From G963666705 sp963666705 (GTDB taxonomy: Bacteria; Pseudomonadota; Alphaproteobacteria; CADEGL01), in assembly GCA_963666705.2 (NCBI GenBank), contig CAXXKO010000030.1, positions 1 through 64,000 of the forward strand: a DNA stretch of 64,000 nt, read 5' to 3'. The position numbers were made by a program, and so were the translations under genes. This document shows, piece after piece, positions 1 to 8,670 of this stretch; position 1 is the first letter of the stretch, and every line of letters starts with the position of its first letter. The notes below the pieces were generated by a model. The model did no database searches and was not told the DNA's origin. It saw nothing but the letters and a program-made list of their open reading frames with translations.

Positions 1-1
1 C

Positions 2-845
2 AACGGCAACTGCCGGGCCATCCAGTGCCCCTACCATAGCTGGACCTATGCCCTCGACGGCACCCTCACGGGCGCCCCGGACATGGAGGAGACGCGGGGC
101 TTCAGGCGCGAGGACCACGGCCTCGTCCCCGTCCGGCTCGACGACTGGGAGGGGTTCCTCTTCGCCAATTTCGACCCCGACGCGGGCAGCCTGGCCGACC
201 ATCTCGGCGACTGCGGGCGCTACCACGCGGCCTATCGCCTCGCCGACATGGTGGCGAGCAGGCGCACCAGCTTCGAGATCGCGTGCAATTGGAAGTCCTT
301 CCTCGAGGTCTTCAACGAGTACTACCACCTGCGGTTGGTCCACCCGAGCTCCATCGGCATGAACTACGACCGGCCGGATCCGCCCGATCCCGCGGGCGGG
401 AGCTACGTGACCCAGTTCGGCACCCACGAGGGCACGGGTGCAGTCGTCAAGGACGGGGGGCACGCGACGTTCCCAACCATCCCCTCGCTGAGCGGCCGGG
501 CCGCGAGCGGCACCCGGTACACCCTCGTCTTCCCCAGCTTCACGTTCGCCTGCACCACCGATTGCATGTGGCTCTTCGTGACCGATCCGCTGGCGCCGGG
601 CCGCACGCGGGTGACATGGTGACCTGCTTCCCGCGGGAGACGGCGGCGCGCCCGGATTTCGAGTGCATCGCCGCCGGCTATTACGAGCGCTGGGCGCTGG
701 CCATGGACGAGGACATCGTGATATTGGAGCGGCAACAGAGGGCTCTCGATTCCCCCCTCGCGCGCGCCGGCCGGCTCTCCTACATGGAAGCGAACGTGGC
801 GCCTTCGGGCGCTGGATCGCCGAGCGCGTCATCGGCAACGGATAA
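2..845 (+). pseudogene. Rieske [2Fe-2S] aromatic-ring-hydroxylating oxygenase, alpha subunit (5'-truncated, two frameshifts)
   Basis: The gene enters from the left edge in frame 2. The second half of the Rieske cluster motif (C-P-Y-H-S-W) is at about bases 26-43; the first Cys/His pair lies outside the window. The catalytic-domain signature NWKSFLEVFNEYYHL with a following H gives two of the mononuclear-iron ligands (bases 288-345). Frame 2 stops at 622, but homology continues in frame 1 (PRETAARPDFE... MDEDIVILERQQ, with the D that would be the third iron ligand) and then in frame 3 (FGRWIAERVIGNG, stop 843-845). One frame change is therefore needed near 615-625 and another near 795-805. The stop lies 3 bp before the amidase start, so the two were an operon. 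I cannot tell true decay from sequencing indels. Confidence 0.85.
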
Positions 846-848
846 CGA

Positions 849-2257
849 ATGCCCGATCTCGACCTCAGCTACACGCCGGCCACGCGCCTCGCCGCGCTGA
901 TCCGGGAGAAGAAGCTCTCGCCCGTCGAGGTGATCGAGAACTCGCTTGCCCGCATCGCCGAGGTGGACCGGGCGCTCAACTGCTTCTGCTTCACCTATCC
1001 CGAGGAGGCGCTCGAGAAGGCGCGCGCGGCCGAGGCGGCCGTCATGGCGGGGGCGGCGCTCGGCCCGCTCCACGGCGTGCCCATCGCCATCAAGGACCTG
1101 ACCCCCACCGCGGGCAAGCGCACGACGCGCGGCTCCTTCATCCACGAACACGACGTGCCCGACGCGGACGCCATCGTGGTCGAGCGCCTGCTGGCCGCGG
1201 GCGCCATTCTGGTGGGCAAGACGACGACGCCCGAATACGCCTTCTCCTGGTTCACGGACAGCCTGCTGTGGGGCGTGACGCGCAACCCGTGGAACCCCTC
1301 GCGCACGCCGGGCGGCTCCTCGGGCGGCTCGGCGGCGGCCGTGGCGACGGGCTGCGTGCCACTCGCGGAAGGCTCGGACATGGGCGGCTCGGTCCGCGTC
1401 CCCGCCGCCTTCTGCGGCCTCACCGGCCTGAAGCCGAGCTTCGGGCGCATCCCCTTCGAGATCTTCCCCAGCGTCTTCGACCAGACCTGCCACTTCGGCC
1501 CCCTCGCCCGCACGGTGGACGACGCGGCCCTGTTCCTCGACGTGGCCCACGGCCCCGACCAGCGCGATATCCAGACCCTGCCCCAAAGGCTCGACATCGA
1601 TATCCCGGTGCCAAGCGACATACGGGGCCGCAGGCTTGCCTTCAGCATGGACCTGGGCCATTGCCGGATCGACGACGCGGTGGCGGCGAATACCCGCGCC
1701 GCCGTCGAGGTGCTGCGCGACCTCGGTGCCGTGGTCGAGGAGATCGACCTCGCCCTGCCCATCAGGCCCGAGACGGGCTGGGGCCATTGGGGTGTCTATT
1801 ACGCGGCCCTCCTCGGCGATCGCCTCGCGGAATGGCGGGGCCGCATGGACCCGAGCCTGGTCGAGATGATCGAGAAGGGTCTGGCCACGGACGCGGTCAC
1901 GGCCAAGAAATGGGAATACGCCCGCACTCGGCACTGGCAGGCGCTCGCCCCCCTCTTCGAGCGCCACGACGCCCTCCTCTGCCCCACGGCCGCCATCCCG
2001 GCGCCCGAGCCGGGCTCGACGACGGCGACTTTGATTACTTCGACGATGACGGGCGCTACGTCACCATCGAGCTCACCTCCCACTTCAACATGGTGGGCCA
2101 GTGCCCGGCCTTCTCGGTGCCCTCGGGCTGGACCGGGGAGGGGCTACCGACGGGCCTGCAGATCGTCGGCAACCGGTTCGACGACCTGGCGGTCCTGCGC
2201 ATCGGCGCGGCCCTCGAAGGCGCGCTTCGCTGGACCGAGAAGCGGCCGCCGATCTGA
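849..2257 (+). pseudogene. Amidase-signature family hydrolase (one frameshift)
   Basis: The Ser-cisSer-Lys amidase core is complete: Lys in VPIAIKDLTP (about residue 81), the glycine/serine-rich signature GGSSGGSAAAVATG, and the nucleophile Ser in SDMGGSVRVPA. These hydrolases cleave amide bonds of small substrates in the cytoplasm. The frame beginning at the ATG at 849 runs to about 2015. The family C-terminus (DYFDDDGRYVTIELTSHFN ... GLPTGLQIVGNRF) continues in the -1 frame and stops at 2255-2257, so one base is missing near 2010-2030. Restored length is about 469 residues, normal for the family. It starts 3 bp after the oxygenase stop, consistent with co-transcription and a shared catabolic role; the substrate is unknown. 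Confidence 0.85.
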
Positions 2258-2264
2258 GCGAGAG

Positions 2265-2567
2265 TCAGACGGCTAGGAAGCCACGCGCGCCCGCGACGGT
2301 CGCGACGCCCGCCAGCACCGCCAGGTCCTCGCGCCCGAAGAGCCGGAGGGCGGCGAGGGTCGCGCCCGCCCCCGCCCACTCGGCCGCGCCGCCGGCGAGG
2401 AGGCCGGGCGCGATGAGCGCGATCAGGACGGGCCCCGGCAGGGCGCGCAGCCAGGCCGCGACGAAGCCGGCGATGGGCACCCGGCCCATGACCCAGTAGC
2501 CGCCTGCGCGCATGGCGTAGGTGGCCGCCGCCATGACGAGGATGGCGCCGAGGGTGGCGCTATCCAC
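2265..2567 (-). CDS. azlD: AzlD-type branched-chain amino acid exporter small subunit
   Basis: This is a protein of about 100 residues with three to four hydrophobic segments (LGAILVMAAATYAMRAGGYW near the N-terminus, then FVAAWLRALPGPVLIALIAPG and a C-terminal segment). That is the size and pattern of AzlD, the small partner of AzlC in AzlCD exporters of branched-chain amino acids. I choose the GTG at 2567-2565 because it overlaps the TAG stop of azlC, the usual translational coupling in this pair. It is intact, unlike azlC. It converges on the amidase with only 7 bp between stops. Confidence 0.75.
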   Translation of the reverse strand: MDSATLGAILVMAAATYAMRAGGYWVMGRVPIAGFVAAWLRALPGPVLIALIAPGLLAGGAAEWAGAGATLAALRLFGREDLAVLAGVATVAGARGFLAV

Positions 2568-3274
2568 GATCGTCCCGGAGCGCGCCGAGGAGGCTGCCGG
2601 CACCGGCGCCCGCGAAGATGTAGGCGTAGCCCGGCACCAGCGCCGCCGTGACGACCGCCGCGAGGCCCGCCACCGCCCAGGGCAGGATATCGGCGCGGCC
2701 GCGCCACACGCCCCCGCCATCGCCAGCATGAAGGCGGCGAAGACGAAGTCGAGGCCCAGACGCCTGGGCTCGGCGACCAGGGCGCCGCCCAGGTGCCCCG
2801 CCGCACTGCCCGCGAGCCAGCCCCCATACATGGCGAGGCCGCCGCCGACCAGGAAGGCGGCGTCCCCGCTCGCCGGCCCGGAAGCGGCGGATGGCGAGAG
2901 CCCAGTTGCCGTCGGAGACGAAGGCCAGCGCGCCGTAGGCGCGGTGCGGCGCGAGGCCGCCGAGCCACGGCCGCAGGGACGCGCTCATCAACAGCATGCG
3001 CGTGCCCACGGCGAGAGTGGTCAGGAGGATGGCGAGGATGGGCAGCGGCGCGCGCCACAGCTCCATCACCGCCATCTGCGCCGTGCCCGACCACACGAAG
3101 GCGCTCATGGCCAGGGTATCGAGGAGGCTCAGCCCCCTTCTGGTCGGCCAGCACCCCGAAACCGAGGCCGAACGGCACGGTGCCGAGGCCGAGGGGCGTG
3201 GCCGCGCGCGCGCCGCGCCACAGGCCCGCAAGCGTGAAGTCCGGCGCGCCGGGCGCGTCCTGCTCGCTCGCCAT
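2560..3274 (-). pseudogene. azlC: AzlC-type branched-chain amino acid permease (multiple frameshifts)
   Basis: Translation from ATG 3274 gives a typical AzlC start (GARAATPLGLGTVPFGLGFGVLA) and then loses frame. The continuation DTLAMSAFVWSGTAQMAVMEL and LAILLTTLAVGTRMLLMSASL, both conserved AzlC segments, lies in a second frame. A third frame holds GLDFVFAAFMLAMAGACG. The end (ILPWAVAGLAAVVTAALVPG) returns to the second frame and stops at 2560-2562. At least three indels are needed, near 3130, 2870 and 2710. Length without indels is about 235 residues, normal for AzlC. Its stop overlaps the azlD start. Loss of AzlC would leave AzlD without a partner. Confidence 0.8.
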
Positions 3275-3277
3275 ATA

Positions 3278-3357
3278 CTAACTTTCTTACTGGTTAGAAT
3301 AGGGCCATGTGTATGGGTCGCGTTACCTCGTGTCAACCGGTATGATGGTTAGAATAG
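3278..3357. promoter_or_regulatory. Divergent intergenic region with two copies of a 12-bp direct repeat
   Basis: Between azlC (leftward) and the CGNR-finger gene (rightward), the 12-mer TGGTTAGAATAG occurs exactly at 3291-3302 and 3346-3357. The first copy is preceded by CTAAC at 3278, giving a CTAAC...GTTAG inverted pair. The region is AT-rich against its surroundings. CGNR-finger proteins are DNA-binding, so these repeats are plausible operators for the adjacent regulator; this is inference only. Confidence 0.4.
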
Positions 3358-3378
3358 CGGCGGGCGGAGAAGGGGACG

Positions 3379-3991
3379 ATGGCGCGCAAGATCGATACGG
3401 CTTCGACAGTCAAGCTCCTGGCCGGCCGCGCCTGCCTCGACTTCGTCAACACGGTCGACTGGCGGGCGAGCGACGCGCCGGTGGAGCTGCTCGGCACCTA
3501 TGGCGACCTCCTGGCGTGGAGCCGGCACGCGGGCCTCCTCCCCAGCTCCGAGGCGGCGGCGCTGCGGCGAGAGGCGAAGCGCCGGCCGGTGGTGGCGGCC
3601 GAGGTGCTGATGCGGGCGCGGGCCTTGCGGGAGGCGATTCACGCGCTCGCCACCGGCTCGGCCGGGCGCGGGGGCCGCGCTGGAAATACTCAACACCGAG
3701 CTTGCCCGCGCCCCGGCGCGGAGCCGGGTGGCGCCGGGCCAGGGCGGGTACGGCTGGGCGGCGGCGCCCGACCCGCCGCCTGCCGACCGGGTGCTGTGGC
3801 CGGTCGCCTGGTCCGCGGCCAGCCTGCTCACGGGCGGCGAGGCGCCACGGGTCAAGCGGTGCGAGGGGCCGGGCTGCGGCTGGGTGTTCCTCGACGAGAG
3901 CGGCCGGCGGCGCTGGTGCGCCATGGCGGATTGCGGCAACCGCGCCAAGGCCCGCCGCCACTACGGGCGCGCCAAGGCCGCGGGCGGGTGA
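3379..3991 (+). pseudogene. CGNR zinc-finger putative transcriptional regulator (one frameshift)
   Basis: From ATG 3379 the N-terminal ABATE-like domain is clear (GRACLDFVNTVDWR near residue 15). The frame is lost near 3665 in a G/C run. The +1 frame carries the rest: EILNTELARAP, then DRVLWPVAWSAASLL and the zinc finger VKRCEGPGCGWVFLDES followed by RRRWCAMADCGNRAKARRHY, ending at 3991. The finger has the CxxxxC...C...CGNR pattern of the family. One extra base in the run explains the break. The position divergent from azlCD suggests it regulated the exporter, as local regulators often do; unproven. Confidence 0.8.
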
Positions 3992-4465
3992 GTGGGCGGC
4001 GTGGGGGCATCGGATGTCGGGGAGCGCGCGGCGGCCTTCCCACCGGGCACGTGGGCGTGGCGGTGGCGTGGAATCGCGCGAAAAAGCAGGCGAAAGTGTT
4101 AAGGTCTGTCAAGGTATAGGACAATGAAATTCCCTGATATCAATCGGTTAGAAAATTGGGTTTCGAACCTTGACAAAACTTAACAATTCGCCCGCGCGGT
4201 GGACGCGAGCAACTGTTCAGATGGGGATCTGATCCCATGATGTCAAGAGGAAATTGCAGCTCTTGAAGGACCGTGACGTGCGTCGAAAACGGTGCGCGAC
4301 GCGCCGCGATCATGCCTATCGAAGGGCTTCACACAGGAAACGCCAATCTAAATGTATACTATCCCTAATAAGCAAGAGGTGGCCGCCGCCGCCATCGCAA
4401 CGGGTCAGGAGCCGGCCTGTCCGGGGCGGCGCTAACTAGGCTTCAATCCGGTATACTCGCCGCCC
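3992..4465. other. Non-coding stretch, AT-richer than its surroundings
   Basis: No convincing gene is seen. GC content falls from about 4080 onward. ATGGGGATCTGATCCCAT at about 4218-4235 forms a short hairpin. A CGGTTAGAA string at 4143 resembles the repeats upstream of the CGNR gene. It marks the left shoulder of the IS-filled accessory segment. Confidence 0.5.
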
Positions 4466-4662
4466 ATGAGCAAGCCTCGACGTCACCATTACGTTCCCGA
4501 GTTTTTACCTTCGCGGGTTTGCCCCACGGGAATCGCCTGGAAAGGTTTTTGTCTACGATAAGGAGGCGGGGGAATGTTTTGCCACGTCAGTGGAAAAACG
4601 CGGCCGTAAGGAAGGACTATTATCGCCTGGATGCCGCTGAAGACCTCGGTGAAGACCCTCTC

Positions 4663-5605
4663 AGTGTCCGTCCCAGAAGTTCTTGAATCGAATGAGTCTG
4701 TTGTGATTCTATAAGTGGTGTTGGAATTCTGATGGAGACACCACATGTGGACGGACGAGAACCGAAGTCTCTACGAGCGCAAGGGCGTTCGGTATCCCAG
4801 CGATTTGACGGACCGGGAATGGACCTTGATCGAGGCGCTGATCCCGCCGGCCAAACGCGGCGGCCGCCCTCGACAGGTGGACGTGCGCGAGGTGATGAAC
4901 GGGGTCCTTTATGTTCTGGCGACCGGGTGCCAGTGGCGCGCGCTGCCCAAGGACCTGCCGGCCAAGTCCACGGTGCACGAGTATCTGATGCTTTGGGATT
5001 GGGACGGCACGCTCGAGCGCATTCACCACGCGCTCTACGTTCTGAGCCGGGAGTTGGAGGGTCGCGAGGCCTCGCCGAGTGCCGGGGTGATCGACAGCCA
5101 GAGCACCAAAGGGGCGGAAAAAGGGGGGCGTGCATCGACCCGGCGGGCTATGATGCGGGCAAGAAGATCAAGGGCAGGAAGCGCCATCTCCTCGTCGATA
5201 CCCTCGGCTTGATGCTCGCCGTCGCCGTTCATCCGGCCGACGTACAGGATCGCGATGGCGCCCTGTTGGTGCTGGATCGCCGCACCCGCAGGCTGTTTCC
5301 CTTCCTGGAGGCCATCTTCGCCGATGGCGCGTACGGCGGCGACAAGCTGCGCCGGGCCATGGCCGATGCCGCCTGGCGCATCGAGGTGGTCAAGCGGCCC
5401 GCCACGGCCAGGGGCTTCGAGGTCATCCCCAAACGCTGGGTCGTCGAACGCACCATCGCCTGGATCAATCGCTGCCGCCGCCTCGCCAAGGACTACGAGA
5501 ACCTCAACCGTACGGCTGTCGCCTTCATCCGCCTGGCCAGCATCCGGCTCATGCTCAGAAGGCTTACACGATACTGCTATCCATCATAAACTTTCCGGAC
5601 GGACT
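4663..5605 (+). mobile_element. IS5-family element, IS427-like group
   Basis: It encodes a frameshifted two-frame DDE transposase. The ends are related inverted repeats (GTCCGTCC followed by a purine run and AAGTT inward from both sides). The target CTC, possibly CTCA, is repeated at 4660-4662 and 5606-5608, in line with the 2-4 bp duplications of the group; the exact end may move by 1-2 bp. It interrupts the DUF4238 gene after EDPL. Confidence 0.8.
4745..5589 (+). CDS. IS5/IS427-type transposase made by -1 frameshift
   Basis: Frame A (4745-5212) encodes the N-terminal DUF4096-like helix-turn-helix region (YPSDLTDREWTLIEALIPP ... VLATGCQWRALPKDL) and reaches the first catalytic Asp (GVIDSQSTKGAEK). 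Frame B, one base back, supplies YDAGKKIKGRKRHLLVDTLG, the second Asp in FADGAYGGDKL and the Glu in RWVVERTIAWI, ending at 5589. The switch falls at GGAAAAAGGGGGG (5116-5128). An A-run followed by a G-run is the known type of programmed -1 site in IS427-group transposases, so this is probably a functional fusion rather than decay. Confidence 0.88.
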
Positions 5606-5858
5606 CTCATGCTTGAGGGGTATCTATCCGAGATGGAGAGCCTGGCCCCCAGTCTGATCAGGCGCTTGATTGCAGGCGAAGATCTAGAAGCACAAGACCG
5701 GATGCATTGGGCCGAGTTCTTGGCGGCAATGCACGTTCGTGGCCCAAACGCGCGGCAGATGGTCGCTGAGATGGCTGTGCACCTTAGCTTAAGAAGGGTT
5801 GAGGTCGCTACTGCCACGGAAGAGCGGTACAACGCGCTGACTGAGAGGATGAAGAAGG

Positions 5859-6613
5859 CTTGCCTATCCGGTTATCACCCACACCCACTATATGTAGTGT
5901 GTCTCCTTGGACTGCAGGCAAGGGCCGGCGCAGGCGCATTGAGGAGGCGATCCGGCTAATTCTTGATTGTTCTGAAAACCGAACCGGAGTTTAATTCACG
6001 TCACGTACTTAACATCGGGGGACGGAACGGTGGCGACCAAGGGAAAAACGAAGAAACCCACGGCCAGACGGGAAGCTGCTGATGAAACGACATCGTCTGA
6101 GCGATTGACGGCACTAGTCGAAGAAAGCGACGCGCTGGCACGAATCGTTGCGAAGAACCCGTCCGCGCCTGTTAGTCTCCTGCGCGTTTTGAGTCGCAGC
6201 GAAGACGAAGCGACACGCAAGAACGTGATCCTCAATCCGTTTACTCCATATGACGTATTGAGCGAACTTGAAAACCAGTTCACAGAGCTATTTGTGAATA
6301 ATCCGGCACTCGAATCCTACAATTCAATGAAGCTCTGATTTCCTGGAATATTCCATCGGTGTCGTTCACCTCCGATTTCAGATAAATTTCAATGAAGTGA
6401 CGGTCCTTTATGCAACGTGGCGTTTTGCCAAATCCGACTCAATGATTAGGATTTCCACCACGCTAAAGTGTCGCCTAAAAGCCGCTACAATGCCGTCCGA
6501 GTCCCTGCTCGGCATCGCCGGAGATATCTCCGCTTCGACCTGCACCGAGCTTTACTCAGGAAAATGGGCGCACACTACATATAGTGGGTGTGGGTGATAA
6601 CCGGATAGGCAAG
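5859..6613. mobile_element. Non-autonomous IS1595-like element with 43-bp perfect inverted repeats and a passenger ORF
   Basis: Reading inward from both ends the first 43 bases are identical (CTTGCCTATCCGG... to ...GTAGTGTG). The 8-bp target GAAGAAGG is duplicated at 5851-5858 and 6614-6621, and its removal restores the DUF4238 frame. CCTATCCGGTTA is shared with the ends of the autonomous IS1595-family element at 60173-61247, which also makes an 8-bp duplication. No transposase is present. The interior carries a 102-residue ORF at 6030-6338 and about 230 bp with no clear gene. Confidence 0.8.
6030..6338 (+). CDS. Passenger protein fragment with leucine-rich-repeat-variant-like helices
   Basis: The GTG at 6030 follows a GGGGGACGG stretch. 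After a Lys/Arg/Thr-rich leader of about 20 residues, the protein has repeated helical units with the NPxxPxxxL pattern: ARIVAKNPSAPVSLLRVLSR, NVILNPFTPYDVLSELENQF and ELFVNNPALE. This resembles leucine-rich-repeat-variant proteins, which are normally much longer. It ends abruptly after the third unit, so I read it as a captured and truncated piece of a host gene. Its only context is the mobile element carrying it. No function can be assigned. Confidence 0.5.
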   Translation: MATKGKTKKPTARREAADETTSSERLTALVEESDALARIVAKNPSAPVSLLRVLSRSEDEATRKNVILNPFTPYDVLSELENQFTELFVNNPALESYNSMKL

Positions 6614-6842
6614 GAAGAAGGATGGGTTTGAGCCGAAAGTGGATATAACACATGAAAAATTCAGACAGTATCTAACTGAGGGAGACTTTGATGCGGTGGT
6701 TGATGAACAATCTACCTTGAAATCATTTACCCTCATCGAGAAGCTAGCCAATGTTTTCTTCGATATGGAATGGAATATACTGAAAATAGTCCCTAAAGAC
6801 TACTTTGTGACAAGCGATACACCTGTAGTCTATAGCTCGCCT

Positions 6843-8155
6843 CACTGCTGTCCGGTTAACTGAGCGGTGCTGGCTTTGAGAGCCAGGATTTCTGCGGGGT
6901 TTGAAGCGAAAATGCATGGTGTCGATTTGAATTGGATGGAGCACTTTTCGGAGTTTCTCCGAGGAGATGCTCATGAACACCGGCAAGACCCTGTTCGCTC
7001 AGCTCATGGACTTCCTGCCATGGACTACTTTCACGCGGATCGTCGACCGGTATGGCGGCGATCACCGGGTCCGGACGCTTTCCTGCGCCGAGCAATACCG
7101 GTCCATGGCCTTCGCCCAGCTGACCTACCGGGAAAGCCTGCGCGACATCGAGACCTGCCTCTCGGTCCACGCATCGAAACTCTATCACATGGGCTTCCGC
7201 CAGCCGGTCCGGCGCTCGACGCTGGCCGATGCCAACGAAAGGCGCGACTGGCGTATCCATGCGGCGTTGGCCCAGCGGCTCATCACCCAGGCGAGGACGC
7301 TGTACGTCGACGAAGAACTGGGGTTGGACCTGACCAATACCGTCTACGCCCTGGACTCGACGACCATCGCTCTGTGCCTGTCGGTCTTTCCGTGGGCGCA
7401 CTTCCGCACCACCAAGGCGGCGGTGAAGATGCACACGCTGCTCGACCTGCGGGGCAACATTCCGAGTTTTATCCACATCTCGGATGGCAAGCTGCACGAC
7501 GTTCATGCCCTCGATATGCTCTTGCCGGAAGCCGGAGCCATCTACGTCGTGGATCGTGGCTACGTCGACTTTGCCCGCCTTTATGTGTTGCACCAAGCCG
7601 GGGCCTTCTTCGTCACGCGTGCCAAGTCGAACATCGATGCTCATCGCGTCTATTCGGCGCCGACGGATCGCTCGACCGGCATCATTTGCGACCAGACCAT
7701 CTCCCTGGACGGCTTCTACACCCGTCAGGATTACCCCGAACTTCTGCGGCGCATCCGCTTCAAGGACCCCGAGTCCGGCAAGACGCTGGTCTTCATCACC
7801 AACAACTTCTCGCTTCCGGCCGCCACCATCTGCGCGCTCTACAAAAGCCGCTGGCAGGTGGAACTCTTCTTCAAGTGGATCAAGCAGCATCTTCGGATCA
7901 AGCAGTTCTACGGCACGTCGGAGAACGCGGTGAAGACGCAGATCTGGATTGCCGTCTCGGTCTACGTCCTCGTCGCCATCGTCAAGAAGCGCCTCGACCT
8001 GGACGCCTCGCTCTACACTTTGTTACAGATCCTCTCGGTGACCCTCTTCGAGAAAATGCCCATACATCAAGCACTTGCGGGAGACGAAAACAGATGCAAC
8101 GCTTCGCAAATAACCAACCAATTGAATTTATTCGATTTTTAACCGGACACTAGTG
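6843..8155 (+). mobile_element. IS4-family element (ISPepr1-like), copy 1, 1,313 bp
   Basis: The ends read CACTGCTGTCCGGTTAA (left) and CACTAGTGTCCGGTTAA (right, inward), differing at two positions. The 9-bp target AGCTCGCCT is duplicated at 6834-6842 and 8156-8164, confirmed by restoration of the DUF4238 frame. The element is nearly identical to the copy at 30258-31570, which has the same length and also a 9-bp duplication. Confidence 0.92.
6967..8142 (+). CDS. IS4-family transposase (DUF4372 plus DDE domain), copy 1
   Basis: A 391-residue intact transposase. The N-terminal DUF4372 module (NTGKTLFAQLMDFLPW ... SFAQLTYRESL-like region) is followed by the IS4 DDE domain: first Asp in VYALDSTTIALCL, second in IYVVDRGYVDFARL, and the IS4 Y-(2)-R-(3)-E-(6)-K signature in YKSRWQVELFFKWIKQ. 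The end NQLNLFDF is shared with the other IS4 copies. It differs from copy 2 by one residue (DYPELL here, DYSELL at the second copy), so transposition was recent. The ATG at 6967 is followed closely by another at 6973; either may be used. Confidence 0.93.
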   Translation: MLMNTGKTLFAQLMDFLPWTTFTRIVDRYGGDHRVRTLSCAEQYRSMAFAQLTYRESLRDIETCLSVHASKLYHMGFRQPVRRSTLADANERRDWRIHAALAQRLITQARTLYVDEELGLDLTNTVYALDSTTIALCLSVFPWAHFRTTKAAVKMHTLLDLRGNIPSFIHISDGKLHDVHALDMLLPEAGAIYVVDRGYVDFARLYVLHQAGAFFVTRAKSNIDAHRVYSAPTDRSTGIICDQTISLDGFYTRQDYPELLRRIRFKDPESGKTLVFITNNFSLPAATICALYKSRWQVELFFKWIKQHLRIKQFYGTSENAVKTQIWIAVSVYVLVAIVKKRLDLDASLYTLLQILSVTLFEKMPIHQALAGDENRCNASQITNQLNLFDF

Positions 8156-8551
8156 AGCTCGCCTCCCAAAACACACCACCCTTTATATGGCGATGGGGGG
8201 CTGTTGAACAAGAGGGTGGAACTGCTTTTTCCTTTGAACAGGCGGGCGATGTTTGTTGGAACCTGGGAGAAATTTCCATCCGCGTCGCTTCCTGCATTTG
8301 GGACCGAGATGCTGAACAGGCGTATCATTGGACAAGCGTTCCGACACATCTACGCTCCCGCCCGAAGCCCCAAAATCCTTGAGATCGCAAAGCGGACAAG
8401 AGGGGGCCATCGGCGGGTGGCAGAGCCCGACTTCCCAGCGGTCAACGTAAAGCGACGCTCACGAATAGAGGATGAACCCTAACCAGATAGCCACAATTAT
8501 TCATGACGGCCGTCGTATTTGACCGAGGCGCGTGTTATTGGTCGCAGCAGG

Positions 8552-8640
8552 AAATGGGGACAGTATAAATTTACTGCGGCTTTGGAAGGGCGTTTGAATT
8601 GTTAAATTTATACTGTCCCCATTTTGCTGTCCCCATTTTG
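8552..8640. repeat. Palindromic ATGGGGACAGTATA repeat, copy 1
   Basis: AATGGGGACAGTATAAATTT is followed about 30 bp later by its reverse complement, then by a further partial copy of CTGTCCCCATTTTG. Related palindromes lie at 9806-9883 and 35771-35863. Similar TGGGGACAG hairpins are common REP/MITE-like intergenic repeats in Proteobacteria. It sits downstream of the LLM gene. Confidence 0.75.
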
Positions 8641-8670
8641 TGCGGTCGTATTCGATCCAAGGCAAATATC

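Larger units (their letters stand above)
4466..8482 (+). pseudogene. DUF4238 family gene split into four pieces by three mobile elements
   Basis: The start MSKPRRHHYVPEF (4466) is the DUF4238 N-terminal signature. After one extra T near 4502 the text continues FYLRGFA; after one extra G near 4610 it continues EDYYRLDAAEDLGEDPL up to 4662. Removing the element at 4663-5605 joins EDPL to MLEGYLSEMES and RRLIAGEDLEAQDRM. Removing 5859-6613 joins TERMKK to DGFEPKVDITHEKF. Removing 6843-8155 joins VTSDTPVVYSSP to PKTHHPLYGDGGLLNK, then FVGTWEK and a stop at 8480-8482. Each join restores frame exactly when one copy of the target duplication is kept, and YDKEAGECF, PVVY and GTWE-type motifs fall in family order. 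Reconstructed length is about 330 residues. DUF4238 has no firmly established function. The two small indels may be decay or sequencing error. Confidence 0.85.

Noticed and set aside
4254..4439. Short basic ORF in the AT-rich gap
   Set aside because: Composition is Arg-rich from GC-skewed triplets; no start signal or homology seen.
6397..6597. Second ORF in the IS1595-like passenger element
   Set aside because: No ribosome-binding site or recognisable domain, and it runs into the inverted repeat.
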